Assembly: GCF_021290965.1 (NCBI RefSeq)
Contig: NZ_JAJOYT010000003.1
Coordinates: 310,001 to 374,000 of the forward strand
DNA: 64,000 nucleotides
Direction: 5' to 3'
Source: Rheinheimera faecalis
Lineage (GTDB): Bacteria > Pseudomonadota > Gammaproteobacteria > Enterobacterales > Alteromonadaceae
Under the pieces are notes generated by a model. It did no database searches. It had not been told where the DNA came from and saw only the letters and a program-made list of their open reading frames with translations. Each line of letters starts with the position of its first letter. The stretch's first letter is position 1. The translations under genes were made by a program, and so were the position numbers. Shown in pieces: positions 15,996-24,584 of the stretch.

Positions 15996-18593
15996 TTAGA
16001 ACTTGTAGTTCACTTTACCGTAGACATACTGACCACGAGGGTTGTACATGCTGGTGACATAACCATATAAATCACCATCGCCATCGCCTATGGCAAATGG
16101 TGGATCTTCATCAAACAGGTTGTTGATACCAATAGTGATTTTAGTTTTCTCGTTCAGGTTGTAATAACCCTGAACATCCACCAGTACCTGAGCTTTAACC
16201 TTACGGGATTCGTTTTCTTCAAAGTCTAAAGCACCATCAAAGTCGATGTCTGGTGTATCTTCAAACTCTCCTACGTAGGTCAGTACTGTTGCTGCACCCC
16301 AGTCGTTTAAGGTCCAGTCTGCAGTACCTGTCCAGCGGTTTTGCGGGTAGCGGTATTCACCTGTGTAATCCTGACCATCTTTTTCGAAGTTGTTCAGATA
16401 GGTGTATTCCAGGTTAAATTTCAGTTTACCCATACCTTCCAAATCCATTTTGTAATGGCTGGATAAGTCGATACCATCAGCTTCCTGAGAGCTGACGTTA
16501 AAGAAGGTGTTGTTGATCCTGTCCAGTTCACCCAAAGTTTGACCTGGCAGAGGTGCACGGCGCACACAGATGGTACTGTTTTGGTTACCACATTCTGCAG
16601 CGTACACATCCCCAAATGGCACTTCGTCAATTTTATTGTCCTGAGTAATGCTCCAGACATCGACGCTGAAATCCAAATCGTCCGTCACTTGCCAGATTGC
16701 TCCGACGTTCCAGCTTTCAGACTCTTCCGCTTCTAAGTTCGGGTTACCTGCAAAGACGATGGTGTAGTCGGTAGAGGCACAAGCCGGATTTGTTGCATCA
16801 GGAGTAGGGCAACGGAATGTGTCGATAAAAAATTGAGATTCCTGTGAAGGGCCTAAGCCAACCTGTGCCAATGAAGGAGCACGGAAGCCCTGACTCCAGG
16901 AAGCCCGTAGTGACCACTCATCAGTTGGTGTAAAGTGGAAGGCAACTTTAGGGTTGGCTGTACCACCAAAATCACTGTAATGGTCATAACGTTCTGCCAA
17001 TTGCATTTCCAGATTCTCTAACAGAGGTACTGAAATTTCAATATAGGCGGCTTTTTGTGAACGACTGGCTGCAGCTGATACAGACTCAGTACCAAAAATA
17101 AGACCACGTTGGAACTGATCATCCGGAGTATCTGTAGCGTCTTCCTTACGGTATTCAATACCGGCAGCTAACGACACTGCACCATGACTGACGTCAAACA
17201 GTTCACCACTGATACGGGCGTCTGCTGAGGTCATATGTGATTTACCACGACGTACTAAACTGGTGGTAATAGCATCAATCACAGACTGTGGGTTTTGCAC
17301 GCCACCAAATGGGTTGTATCGGCCTGCATTGATTTCTTGTTGCAGGAAATCAGTGCGTACCCAACCTTGTGATTTATCGCCGGTTTGAGACGAAGCACTA
17401 CGACCTTTTTGTACTGCAGTTTCCCAGTCCCAGTTATTAATGTTACCGCGTAATCCTGCCAACACACGTAAAGTATCAGAGGTGATATCCCAACGTCTGT
17501 TGCCTGCATCTACTGTGCGGTAACGGCTGATTTCAACATCCTGACCAAATGGGTTGTTTGGATGAGAGCCTGGCACAGTTAAACCAGCACCTTCATCTAA
17601 AGGTGTCGCAGCACCACCAGCATTAGAGGTGTTGTGTTGCGCTGCAATTTCGGCAAACAGCTCTACAGAGTCATTTACATCGCGGTTCATGCTAAGGATT
17701 GCACCTATACGCTCAGCTTCAGGAACAGCAATAGAGGACGGACCGTAGTCGTACAAACAGGTGGCTCCGGCTGTCTGATCCGCAGGACAACCCGGGTCAA
17801 TAGTGACCACACCATCCACAACAAAACGACCTGGATAGCCACGTGATGACCGGAAATCCTGGCCGCCATAAGGGGTTTGATCCGAAGTACCAAAACGACC
17901 TAATTCATAGTTGTCGATTTGAGAGTTGTTAAAATAATCCAGGATTAAAGTGGCATTACTTTTATCGTCACCCGTGCCCCAGACTGTTGAGAAAGTTTTT
18001 TCGTCATAATTCGGACCCGTCGCGCCACCAAAACCTGCAGTGACGTCTGTGCCGGTGAAATCTTTACGCAGAATGATGTTCACAACACCTGCGACTGCAT
18101 CAGAACCATAAATGGCTGAAGCGCCGTCTTTTAAGATATCAATACGCTCAATAGCAGCCATTGGAATGCTGTTGATATCGACAAAGCTGTTTACTATACC
18201 TTCGGCAAACGGGCTGCTGGCGACACGGCGACCATTAATCAGTACCAGTGTTGCATCAGCGCCAAAACCTCTTAAGCTGACCGCTGCTGCACCATTGGCA
18301 GTAGAATCCTGGCTATTACCGCGTGTTGAGAATGTACCTGAACCAGCAGCTGGCAAACGCTCCAGTAACTGTTGCAGGTTATCAAAACCTGATTTGTCGA
18401 TGTCGTCGCGGCTAATAATAGTGACAGGTGAAGGGCCTTCAAGATCTGTTCTTTTAATATGGGAACCGGTGATTGCAATTCGTTCAACTTCTTTACCATC
18501 ATCAGCTTGTTGAGCAAAACTTTGTCCGCTCAACAGCACCGCACTGACGGCTATAGCGCAGCGGCTTAATTGTATTATTTTGTTATTATTCAT
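15996..18593 (-). CDS. TonB-dependent outer-membrane receptor
   Basis: Protein of 865 residues. It has a signal peptide (RCAIAVSAVLLSGQSFAQQ), a plug domain (VERIAITGSHIKRTDLEGP with the TonB-box region; VSLRGFGADATLVLINGRRV; DILKDGASAIYGSDAVAGVV) and a large 22-strand type barrel ending in YGKVNYKF, with the terminal aromatic residue needed for barrel assembly. Such receptors import large or scarce ligands using TonB-ExbBD energy. The extended plug and short TonB-box motif resemble receptors common in Alteromonadales for peptides, oligosaccharides or siderophores, and the ligand cannot be chosen. The ATG at 18591-18593 is used; the longer frame would put 52 non-signal residues in front. Confidence 0.9.
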   Translation of the reverse strand: MNNNKIIQLSRCAIAVSAVLLSGQSFAQQADDGKEVERIAITGSHIKRTDLEGPSPVTIISRDDIDKSGFDNLQQLLERLPAAGSGTFSTRGNSQDSTANGAAAVSLRGFGADATLVLINGRRVASSPFAEGIVNSFVDINSIPMAAIERIDILKDGASAIYGSDAVAGVVNIILRKDFTGTDVTAGFGGATGPNYDEKTFSTVWGTGDDKSNATLILDYFNNSQIDNYELGRFGTSDQTPYGGQDFRSSRGYPGRFVVDGVVTIDPGCPADQTAGATCLYDYGPSSIAVPEAERIGAILSMNRDVNDSVELFAEIAAQHNTSNAGGAATPLDEGAGLTVPGSHPNNPFGQDVEISRYRTVDAGNRRWDITSDTLRVLAGLRGNINNWDWETAVQKGRSASSQTGDKSQGWVRTDFLQQEINAGRYNPFGGVQNPQSVIDAITTSLVRRGKSHMTSADARISGELFDVSHGAVSLAAGIEYRKEDATDTPDDQFQRGLIFGTESVSAAASRSQKAAYIEISVPLLENLEMQLAERYDHYSDFGGTANPKVAFHFTPTDEWSLRASWSQGFRAPSLAQVGLGPSQESQFFIDTFRCPTPDATNPACASTDYTIVFAGNPNLEAEESESWNVGAIWQVTDDLDFSVDVWSITQDNKIDEVPFGDVYAAECGNQNSTICVRRAPLPGQTLGELDRINNTFFNVSSQEADGIDLSSHYKMDLEGMGKLKFNLEYTYLNNFEKDGQDYTGEYRYPQNRWTGTADWTLNDWGAATVLTYVGEFEDTPDIDFDGALDFEENESRKVKAQVLVDVQGYYNLNEKTKITIGINNLFDEDPPFAIGDGDGDLYGYVTSMYNPRGQYVYGKVNYKF

Positions 18594-18931
18594 GTTTTCT
18601 TGCTTCCTAGCTGGATTTTTGTTGTTGCATTCTTTATAAGTATTAGTAGTACCCGTTAAAACAGGTGGCTTAGATATAGTACAAATATAGACCTTTTGTA
18701 AATGGGTTTTTCGTACAAAACTAGTATAAAATACAGATGTTTGTGGCAAACTTCTTTGAACGTGAAGCTATCTTCTGCGTGGCTGTCGCGACGGTTTTCG
18801 TTTCTCTTTTGTTTTAGCTGTGTTCACAGCTTTTTCCTTTACAACAGTTCTGGTAAAAACTACAAAATGCGCTCAGAATCCCAATTTTTCAGACCAAGCG
18901 TATTTTGATTTTTGAGCCCGGAGGCTTTTTG
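18594..18931. other. Divergent promoter region, TonB receptor / phosphoethanolamine transferase
   Basis: 338 bases without a gene. It holds AT-rich promoter-like sequence and a spaced palindrome (TTTTGTA at 18694-18700, TACAAAA at 18714-18720) that could be an operator for either gene. There is no Pho box here, in contrast to the other outer-membrane genes of the window. Confidence 0.5.
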
Positions 18932-20662
18932 GTGAATCAGTCGTTAGTGCATTCGTTGTGTCGTGTCTTCGGATTAGTTGTTTTTGGCTTGTTATTGTTA
19001 TCTCCTGTGCTGGTGCAATGGCCAGAACAGGATCTGGTGCCTTACCTGCAATGGAAACTTATCGCTGCGGTCTGGTGTTATATGCTGCTGTTGTCGTTGT
19101 TCCGTTCCTTATGGCCAGGTTTGGTGTTGTTATTGCCGGCTGCTTTGCTGGTACCGCAAGAAGTGTTTTATCTTTTGACCTACCAAAAAAATACCGATGC
19201 TCATGCCATAGCTATAGTGGCAGAAACCGATCTGACTGAAGCTTTAGGCTATCTGACTGGTATAGGCGTGTTTTTAGCTTTGGCGGTGGTGGCTATTGTT
19301 GTGCTCTGGTGGTATCTGGTGCGTAGCGCCTGGCAGCGTAACTGGCAGTGGGAAACTGGGGTACGGCCTGTTATTTGGCTGATTTGTATTGGAGTATTGG
19401 CAAGCCTGAGCTGGAACGAATGGCAGTATCAGCAGATTAATAAGGCCAAACAGCGCAGCAATCCGGAAGAAAACGTATTTGTGCAACGGCCTTTGCCTTA
19501 CAGCTATGAGAAGTTTCATGCGACCTATCCGCTGAATATGCTGTTAGCTATCAATGAATTTGCCAAGCAGAAACAAGCTGTAGCTGAAGTGGCAGAAAGT
19601 ACAGCATTGTTTAAATTTTCAGCCCGCCAGACTGAGGTGCCAGCACAACGGCAAGTTTTTGTCTTAGTGATAGGAGAAACTTTAAGACCAGATCGTTTGC
19701 AGTTAAACGGCTACAACAGAGCAACCACTCCCCGTTTGGCTGGTACCAAAAATGTAATTAGTTTTACCGATATGGTCAGTCCCTGGGCCTGGACCCGGAT
19801 GTCTGTACCTGTGATCCTGTCGCGTAAAAATGCGACTGATCAACGCTATTTTCCCACTGAAACTTCTTTGGTTGCGGCCTTTAAAGAAGCAGGTTTCAGC
19901 ACCAGTTGGCTTTCCACACAAAGCCCACTCGGCGTGCATGATTCTTCTATCGCCTTACATGCAAGTGAAGCCGATCAGGTGCAGTATTTAAATCCTGTGG
20001 GTTATAAAAAAGAAGGCTTTTACGACGATATTTTGCTACCGGCTTTTGAACGTGTGCTGCAAAAAAATGAAGCTAAACAATTGATTGTGTTGCATACACT
20101 GGGTAGCCATTTTAGTTATGCCGACCGCTATCCGGAGGCGTTTGACTTGTTTACTCCTTCTGGCAAGGGAGAGCTGGTCAGCATGCATGATCAAAAATCG
20201 AAAACCTTGCTGAACAATGCGTACGATAACAGTGTGGCATACACCGACTTCTTTTTGTTTAATCTGATTAAACAACTGGAGCAGACTCAAAGTATCAGCA
20301 GTTTATTTTATGTGTCTGATCATGGCGAAAATATTTTTGATGGCCAATGTGGCAAAAGTGGCCATGGACATAATACAGAACGTGACTACAGAGTAGCGTC
20401 TATTTTGTGGACCTCCGATACATACAATTTACAGTATCCTCAGAAAAAAGCGCTGGCGGAACAACGTCGTGGACAACCATTGATGACCAGTAGCGTGTTT
20501 CACAGCTTGCTTGACCTTGCTGATATTCAATATCCGGATCAGAAGCTTAGTAAAAGTTGGGTGAATCCGGACTGGCGTTCGTCTCCTCGTATCCTGCAAC
20601 AGGGGCTGGATTTTGATAAAGCCCAAAGAGTGGGGGAGTGCCAGGAATTGAAGGCGCCTTAA
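18932..20662 (+). CDS. Phosphoethanolamine transferase, EptA/EptC-like sulfatase-fold membrane enzyme
   Basis: Protein of 576 residues. Four or five membrane helices occupy the first ~165 residues (FGLVVFGLLLLSPVLV; GIGVFLALAVVAIVVLWWYL), followed by a periplasmic sulfatase-type domain. VLVIGETLRPDRLQLNGYNR carries the nucleophile Thr250 within the GET motif, and SDHGENIFD and SGHGHN supply metal ligands. Enzymes of this family move phosphoethanolamine from phosphatidylethanolamine to lipid A or core sugars, which affects polymyxin resistance and envelope stability. The segment usually reading TSTAxSxPC is replaced by AWTRMSVPVILSR, so it belongs to the EptC/CptA side rather than EptA/MCR. 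The start is GTG at 18932 with GGAGG seven bases upstream; an in-frame TTG upstream lacks a ribosome binding site. Confidence 0.85.
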   Translation: MNQSLVHSLCRVFGLVVFGLLLLSPVLVQWPEQDLVPYLQWKLIAAVWCYMLLLSLFRSLWPGLVLLLPAALLVPQEVFYLLTYQKNTDAHAIAIVAETDLTEALGYLTGIGVFLALAVVAIVVLWWYLVRSAWQRNWQWETGVRPVIWLICIGVLASLSWNEWQYQQINKAKQRSNPEENVFVQRPLPYSYEKFHATYPLNMLLAINEFAKQKQAVAEVAESTALFKFSARQTEVPAQRQVFVLVIGETLRPDRLQLNGYNRATTPRLAGTKNVISFTDMVSPWAWTRMSVPVILSRKNATDQRYFPTETSLVAAFKEAGFSTSWLSTQSPLGVHDSSIALHASEADQVQYLNPVGYKKEGFYDDILLPAFERVLQKNEAKQLIVLHTLGSHFSYADRYPEAFDLFTPSGKGELVSMHDQKSKTLLNNAYDNSVAYTDFFLFNLIKQLEQTQSISSLFYVSDHGENIFDGQCGKSGHGHNTERDYRVASILWTSDTYNLQYPQKKALAEQRRGQPLMTSSVFHSLLDLADIQYPDQKLSKSWVNPDWRSSPRILQQGLDFDKAQRVGECQELKAP

Positions 20663-20676
20663 TCTTTACTTTTTCA

Positions 20677-20710
20677 TTGTCATAATACTGTCATTATTCA
20701 GTCATAAAAT
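20677..20710 (+). promoter_or_regulatory. Pho box and promoter of the porin gene
   Basis: TTGTCAT, CTGTCAT and CAGTCAT begin at 20677, 20688 and 20699, exactly 11 bases apart. A -10 hexamer TAAAAT (20705-20710) starts ten bases after the GTCAT of the second unit. This is the direct-repeat architecture bound by phosphorylated PhoB. Two more GTCAT copies at 20723 and 20745 keep the 11-base register. An imperfect hairpin at 20712-20738 may terminate the upstream transferase gene. Confidence 0.85.
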
Positions 20711-20874
20711 AGCCTCCGAATCGTCATGTTTCGGAAGCTTTATTGTCATATTTCAATAACTCAGCAACTGATGATCATTAAATTGATGCTGGATGCTGAG
20801 CTTCCCGCATGAAGTTGTTCATTAGCTAAACAGTATTTGTTAGCCCAAATCTCCTATTACGAAAGGAAAAAATC

Positions 20875-21780
20875 ATGTTTGCAAAAACTTTAATAAGTAT
20901 TGCATTGGCTTTAAGTTGTGTTGCAACGGCCCAGGCCAAAGACTGGGAAATCTACGGAAAAATTAACGTTTCAGCACAACAGTCTGATGAGGGCGAAGGA
21001 TCGTTCGGCGAATTAAAAAGTAATGCCTCCCGTTTTGGTATACAGGGTGATTACGCTCTGGAAGAAGGTTTGACTCTGATTTATCAACTGGAGTGGGAAG
21101 TTGATCCATCTGATGAGGCGAATGAAAAAAATATCAAATCACGTAACCAGTTTATTGGTTTGCAAGGTGTATTTGGTACTGTGACCGCAGGTCGTCACGA
21201 CACAGCGCTTAAGATGTCACAAGGTAAGTTAGATTTATTTGGTGATTACGAAGCCGATATTAAAACCTTATGGAAAGGTGAAAACCGTATGAGTGATTCT
21301 GTAGCTTATAGCTCACCTTCTTTTCAGGGCTTTAAGTTGCTTCTGACTCATGTGATGGAAGACGAAGCGGACGCAAAAAGCGCTCAGTCTTATGCTGTAG
21401 TTTACGGTGATGAGAGCTTAAAAGAATCTGACTGGTACGCCTCTGTGGCTATGGACAGTGAGATGAATGGCTATGACGCCAGCCGTGCAACTGTGCAGTT
21501 TAAAGTCGCTGATTTTAAATTAGGCGCTATGGTTCAGCAGCAGGAAGAAGTGGAAACAGGCGAAAAGTCTGATGGTTATATGGCAAATATTGCTTACCCT
21601 CTGAATAAGTGGGAATTAAAAGCTCAGTACCAGACCTTAGAAGATGATAATGGTGTTTCTGCTGGTGCAGATTACAAGTTAGGCAAAAACACTAAATTAT
21701 TTGGCTGGTACAGCAGCTTCGATTTTGATAGCAAAGTCGACAGTGACTATGTTGCTGTGGGTATAGAACATAAGTTCTGA
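20875..21780 (+). CDS. Outer-membrane porin, probably PhoB-induced
   Basis: Protein of 301 residues with a clean signal peptide (MFAKTLISIALALSCVATAQA). The mature part is a Gram-negative general porin (porin_4 type): EIYGKINVSAQQSDEG at the start, NASRFGIQGDYALEEGLTL, an RNQFIGLQGVFGTVTAGRHD strand pair, and a final strand ending VAVGIEHKF with the terminal phenylalanine. It should form a diffusion pore. The Pho box upstream suggests a role in phosphate or small phosphoester passage at low phosphate, parallel to PhoE or OprP, though it is no close sequence match to either by eye. It stands alone between a Pho-box promoter and a terminator. ATG with GAAAGGA nine bases upstream. Confidence 0.88.
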   Translation: MFAKTLISIALALSCVATAQAKDWEIYGKINVSAQQSDEGEGSFGELKSNASRFGIQGDYALEEGLTLIYQLEWEVDPSDEANEKNIKSRNQFIGLQGVFGTVTAGRHDTALKMSQGKLDLFGDYEADIKTLWKGENRMSDSVAYSSPSFQGFKLLLTHVMEDEADAKSAQSYAVVYGDESLKESDWYASVAMDSEMNGYDASRATVQFKVADFKLGAMVQQQEEVETGEKSDGYMANIAYPLNKWELKAQYQTLEDDNGVSAGADYKLGKNTKLFGWYSSFDFDSKVDSDYVAVGIEHKF

Positions 21781-21798
21781 TCCTCAAGTTGTGTAAAC

Positions 21799-21825
21799 AA
21801 GGCAGCCCTCTGGCTGCCTTTTTCT
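21799..21825 (+). terminator. Rho-independent terminator of the porin gene
   Basis: AAGGCAGCC pairs with GGCTGCCTT around a CTCT loop and five T residues end the structure, 18 bases after the porin stop. Confidence 0.9.
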
Positions 21826-21941
21826 TAGCTGAAATACCAGCTGAGATAAAAGCCATGCTTTAAGCGTTGAGCTGCTGTTTAAATTGTAAAGGCTTGGTTA
21901 TGATGAATACAAAGCCGTAGCACAACCTAGAGTAAAGTCTG

Positions 21942-22679
21942 ATGTGGAAGTGGTGGTCCTTGCTGTTGCTGTTTCCTACTCTGATCCTGTCGGCTGAGCC
22001 ATTACGTGCTGTGGTCAGTCAGACTAACACAGCACCTTACGCCATCTTTGATCAACAACAGCGCTTATCAGGCGGCATAGCCAAAGAACTACTGGATGCT
22101 CTCTCGGCCAGACTAAACAGATCAGTAGAGTATCTGGATTTACCCCGGGGCCGGGTGGTTGAATGGCTGATGACAGATAAAGCAGATATCAGTTGTTTTT
22201 TAAACCCGCAGTGGGTGCCTGCTAGCTATAAACTAAGCTGGACTCCCGTCTTATTTCATACCCGTCAATACATAGTGCGCCGCTCTGAAGATAGTCCGGT
22301 GCGTTCTAATCAGGATTTGTTCCGTAAACGTATAGGTACTACCAGAGGTTTTTCCTATCCAGAGTTACAGCCGCTTTTTGAAACTCATGCTGCAGTGCGT
22401 GATGACGCTGAATCATTGGAAAAAAACATTCAGCGCCTTGAGCAAGGGCGGGTCGACTTAGTCATGACGGTTGATTTAAGTTACGGTCATTACCAGCAAC
22501 ATTTTGACAGTTCTAAGCTGGCTGTTGATCCACTCTGGGCTGAACCAGCTGAAGTTTATTGTGCACTAAATCCACACAACTCACTGCTGGTCGAACAGAT
22601 CCAAAAACAGCTGGGTCTGATGCAGCAGCAAGGAATAGTGGACAAAGTGCTGAAGCGCTGGGCTCATACTTCTATCTAA
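21942..22679 (+). CDS. Periplasmic solute-binding protein (SBP_bac_3-like)
   Basis: Protein of 245 residues with a signal peptide (MWKWWSLLLLFPTLILSAEP) and the two-lobed pattern of family 3 solute-binding proteins: APYAIFDQQQRLSGGIAKEL near the start, the hinge region YIVRRSEDSPVRSNQDLFRK, GTTRGFSY, and LMQQQGIVDKVLKRWAHTSI at the end. No ABC permease or ATPase gene is next to it. Orphan proteins of this type in related genera may serve sensing or unlinked transporters. The ligand is not predictable. Its stop overlaps the stop of the convergent NTF2-like gene by four bases. Confidence 0.82.
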   Translation: MWKWWSLLLLFPTLILSAEPLRAVVSQTNTAPYAIFDQQQRLSGGIAKELLDALSARLNRSVEYLDLPRGRVVEWLMTDKADISCFLNPQWVPASYKLSWTPVLFHTRQYIVRRSEDSPVRSNQDLFRKRIGTTRGFSYPELQPLFETHAAVRDDAESLEKNIQRLEQGRVDLVMTVDLSYGHYQQHFDSSKLAVDPLWAEPAEVYCALNPHNSLLVEQIQKQLGLMQQQGIVDKVLKRWAHTSI

Positions 22680-23086
22680 AGCATATTGCCCGCACAGATC
22701 TGCCACTGACTGCCTTGTCGTTTCACCACATAAAGCGGAGTGCTGCACAGGCCCACTTTATGCTGCCGTTCTTTGTGTTGCCAACGCTGTTCTGCATTGA
22801 TTAAAAAAGTATCCAAATCCAGTTGTTGTAAATGCAGCAGTTGATAAACCCAGACTCTGTCCTGATGCAATTCCATCAGCTGTTGCAGATAAGACCTAAG
22901 TTCAGCTGCTCCTGTCAGGCGTTGACCCAGTATATTGACCATCAGCACATCCCGGGTAAAACATTCACTGAATAATGACCAATTGCGTTGATTAATAGCG
23001 CGCTGCAAACGATTTAATAACTGCTGTGCACAGTCCTGATCAGACTTACAACCCAGGTCTATCGCATATACCGCATGTTCCAACAT
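22676..23086 (-). CDS. NTF2/SnoaL-like protein, probable SoxR target
   Basis: Protein of 136 residues with NTF2-like features: helices QLLNRLQRAINQRNWSLFSE, CFTRDVLMVNILGQRLTGAA, and a final sheet PLYVVKRQGSQWQICAGNML. Relatives are small cytoplasmic proteins with a hydrophobic pocket, some of them enzymes, others unknown. It is divergent from soxR, and the promoter reading toward it has the unusual 19-bp spacer with an embedded SoxR box, so it should be induced by redox-cycling compounds or superoxide. Function in such stress (for example modification of a redox-active small molecule) is inference. ATG with CAGGGGAAG upstream. Confidence 0.75.
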   Translation of the reverse strand: MLEHAVYAIDLGCKSDQDCAQQLLNRLQRAINQRNWSLFSECFTRDVLMVNILGQRLTGAAELRSYLQQLMELHQDRVWVYQLLHLQQLDLDTFLINAEQRWQHKERQHKVGLCSTPLYVVKRQGSQWQICAGNML

Positions 23087-23117
23087 AAAAACTTCCCCTG
23101 TGGATGAAATTGCAGTT

Positions 23118-23148
23118 ATGCTAAAACCTCAAGTAAGGTTAAGGTCAA
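23118..23148 (-). promoter_or_regulatory. SoxR-type promoter with 19-bp spacer
   Basis: On the minus strand TTGACC (23148-23143) and TAGCAT (23123-23118) are separated by 19 bases, the long spacer typical of MerR-family-activated promoters. A 20-base element (23126-23145) in this region matches the soxS SoxR-binding palindrome at 16 of 20 positions, with conserved outer ACCTCAAGT and AGGT arms. Direction and spacing point to the NTF2-like gene. Confidence 0.8.
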
Positions 23149-23157
23149 GTGTTTTTT

Positions 23158-23640
23158 ATGTCTTTAAAATACGATGCAAAAAAAGCAGTGTTGTCCGTGG
23201 GGGAAGTGGCGAAACGTAGTGGGGTGTCAGTGGCTACTTTGCACTTTTATGAGCAAAAAGGTCTGATCCACAGCCAGCGTAATGCTGGTAATCAACGCCG
23301 TTATTCCCGGGATGTGTTAAGACGGGTGGCCATTATTAAAGTAGCGCAGCGCACCGGTATTCCGCTGGAACAAATAGGCAAAGCCTTGTCGGTATTGCCG
23401 CCAGGGCAAAATGCCGACCAGCAGCATTGGCAGCAGATGTCTGAACAATGGAAAGTGGAGTTGGATTTACGTATTGCTCAACTGACGGATTTGCGGGATC
23501 AATTGAGCATGTGTATAGGCTGTGGTTGTTTATCTATGGCGCATTGCCCCTTACGTAACCCACAGGATAAGCTGGCAGAAAAAGGCGCTGGTGCGCATTT
23601 TTATCCTACATCAGACGAGTTAGCTGAACCGGATCTGTGA
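23158..23640 (+). CDS. soxR: Redox-sensitive transcriptional activator SoxR
   Basis: Protein of 160 residues of the MerR family. The winged helix-turn-helix ([20 protein letters not shown]) is followed by [17 protein letters not shown] and a dimerisation helix. The [2Fe-2S] ligands Cys119, Cys122, Cys124 and Cys130 in [17 protein letters not shown] fall at the same residue numbers as in E. coli SoxR when the ATG at 23158 is used; a GTG three codons upstream is possible. Oxidation of the cluster by redox-cycling agents activates target promoters. There is no soxS here; the SoxR box faces the divergent NTF2-like gene and also covers soxR's own 5' region, so autoregulation is likely. Confidence 0.95.
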   Translation: MSLKYDAKKAVLSVGEVAKRSGVSVATLHFYEQKGLIHSQRNAGNQRRYSRDVLRRVAIIKVAQRTGIPLEQIGKALSVLPPGQNADQQHWQQMSEQWKVELDLRIAQLTDLRDQLSMCIGCGCLSMAHCPLRNPQDKLAEKGAGAHFYPTSDELAEPDL

Positions 23641-24308
23641 TCGGCAATCAGTGTGCCAGACCCCAGAGCAGCAATTTCATGTTCGTCGTCCCAAAATGGT
23701 TCGGCTAACGCTTGCTGATACCACAATTGCATTGCAGGCAAATTCATCATCAGCCCGATATAAGGTGAAAGAGTGGCAGCTACAGGCAATTGGTAACTTT
23801 GAATGCGAAACAAGACCGGTGCATAAAATGCATCGACGGCACTAAAATGAGCTCCAGCCAGATAAGGCCCGCCAAAACGTTGTAGTCCTTCCTGCCACAG
23901 CTGCTCAAGACGTTTTAAATCAGTAAGGACCGCATCGGGCAATGGTGTTTTATCAAAACGACCACCGGCGTGAAAAGGGCAATAGCTTCGAAGTGCACTA
24001 AAGCCCGAATGCATTTCCGCTGTCGCAGAACGGGCCCAGCTGCGCTCTTTATTGTCCTCTGGCCATACTCCGGCATGACGCTCCGCTAAATATTCGACAA
24101 TAGCCAGTGAGTCCCAGACCACCCAGTTGTCATGATGCAGGCAAGGTACTTTGGCATTGGGCGCAAAAGCTTTAAATTGCGCACTGTTGTCATTGGACTG
24201 AAACTGCACCTGCTTTTCTTCAAAAGGAATGGTCAAAGTTTGCATTAACACCCAGGGCCTTAACGACCAGGACGAGTAGTTTTTATTGGCGATATAAAGT
24301 TGATACAT
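23601..24308 (-). CDS. Glutathione S-transferase family protein
   Basis: Protein of 235 residues. The thioredoxin-fold N domain begins [20 protein letters not shown] and contains [20 protein letters not shown], with the cis-proline VP and the ES/DS glutathione gamma-glutamyl site. The C domain is all-helical ([35 protein letters not shown]). It should conjugate or reduce substrates with glutathione in the cytosol. The ATG at 24306-24308 has GGAGG five bases upstream. Its last 40 bases overlap the convergent soxR gene; a link to oxidative stress is plausible from position only. Confidence 0.9.
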   Translation of the reverse strand: MYQLYIANKNYSSWSLRPWVLMQTLTIPFEEKQVQFQSNDNSAQFKAFAPNAKVPCLHHDNWVVWDSLAIVEYLAERHAGVWPEDNKERSWARSATAEMHSGFSALRSYCPFHAGGRFDKTPLPDAVLTDLKRLEQLWQEGLQRFGGPYLAGAHFSAVDAFYAPVLFRIQSYQLPVAATLSPYIGLMMNLPAMQLWYQQALAEPFWDDEHEIAALGSGTLIADHRSGSANSSDVG

Positions 24309-24498
24309 CAAAGCCTCCGGTGCTGTGGGAAATGAGCGATCAGGTGAAGAACTACTGTACCAGAGAAACCGGGTCTGGTGTCTGTGGTTTTTCCAGCCCC
24401 ACTTTTGCGTTATACTCCACCTCGTTTTCGACCATCATTCCCCTTATTGTTACAAGGAACTTTGTCGCCGATGTAGTGTTTAAACCGTTTTTCCATCT

Positions 24499-24537
24499 AT
24501 AAAAGTGAAACGCGATTTGGGGCGTTACAACTTTTAT
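24499..24537. other. Hairpin upstream of the SulP gene
   Basis: ATAAAAGT (24499-24506) pairs with ACTTTTAT (24530-24537) and AACGC (24509-24513) with GCGTT (24522-24526), giving a 13-bp interrupted stem about 50 bases before the SulP start. It could be a 5' leader structure or an operator. There is no T run after it, so it is not a terminator for the plus strand. Confidence 0.4.
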
Positions 24538-24584
24538 GCCTGAAAAAATGCGTTTATGAATACTCTGCTACAAAGGAATTCCTG

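Noticed and set aside
18932-20662. MCR-type colistin resistance gene
   Set aside because: The sulfatase domain lacks the TSTAxSxPC-like segment typical of EptA/MCR and sits in a chromosomal context, so an EptC/CptA-like housekeeping role is more likely.
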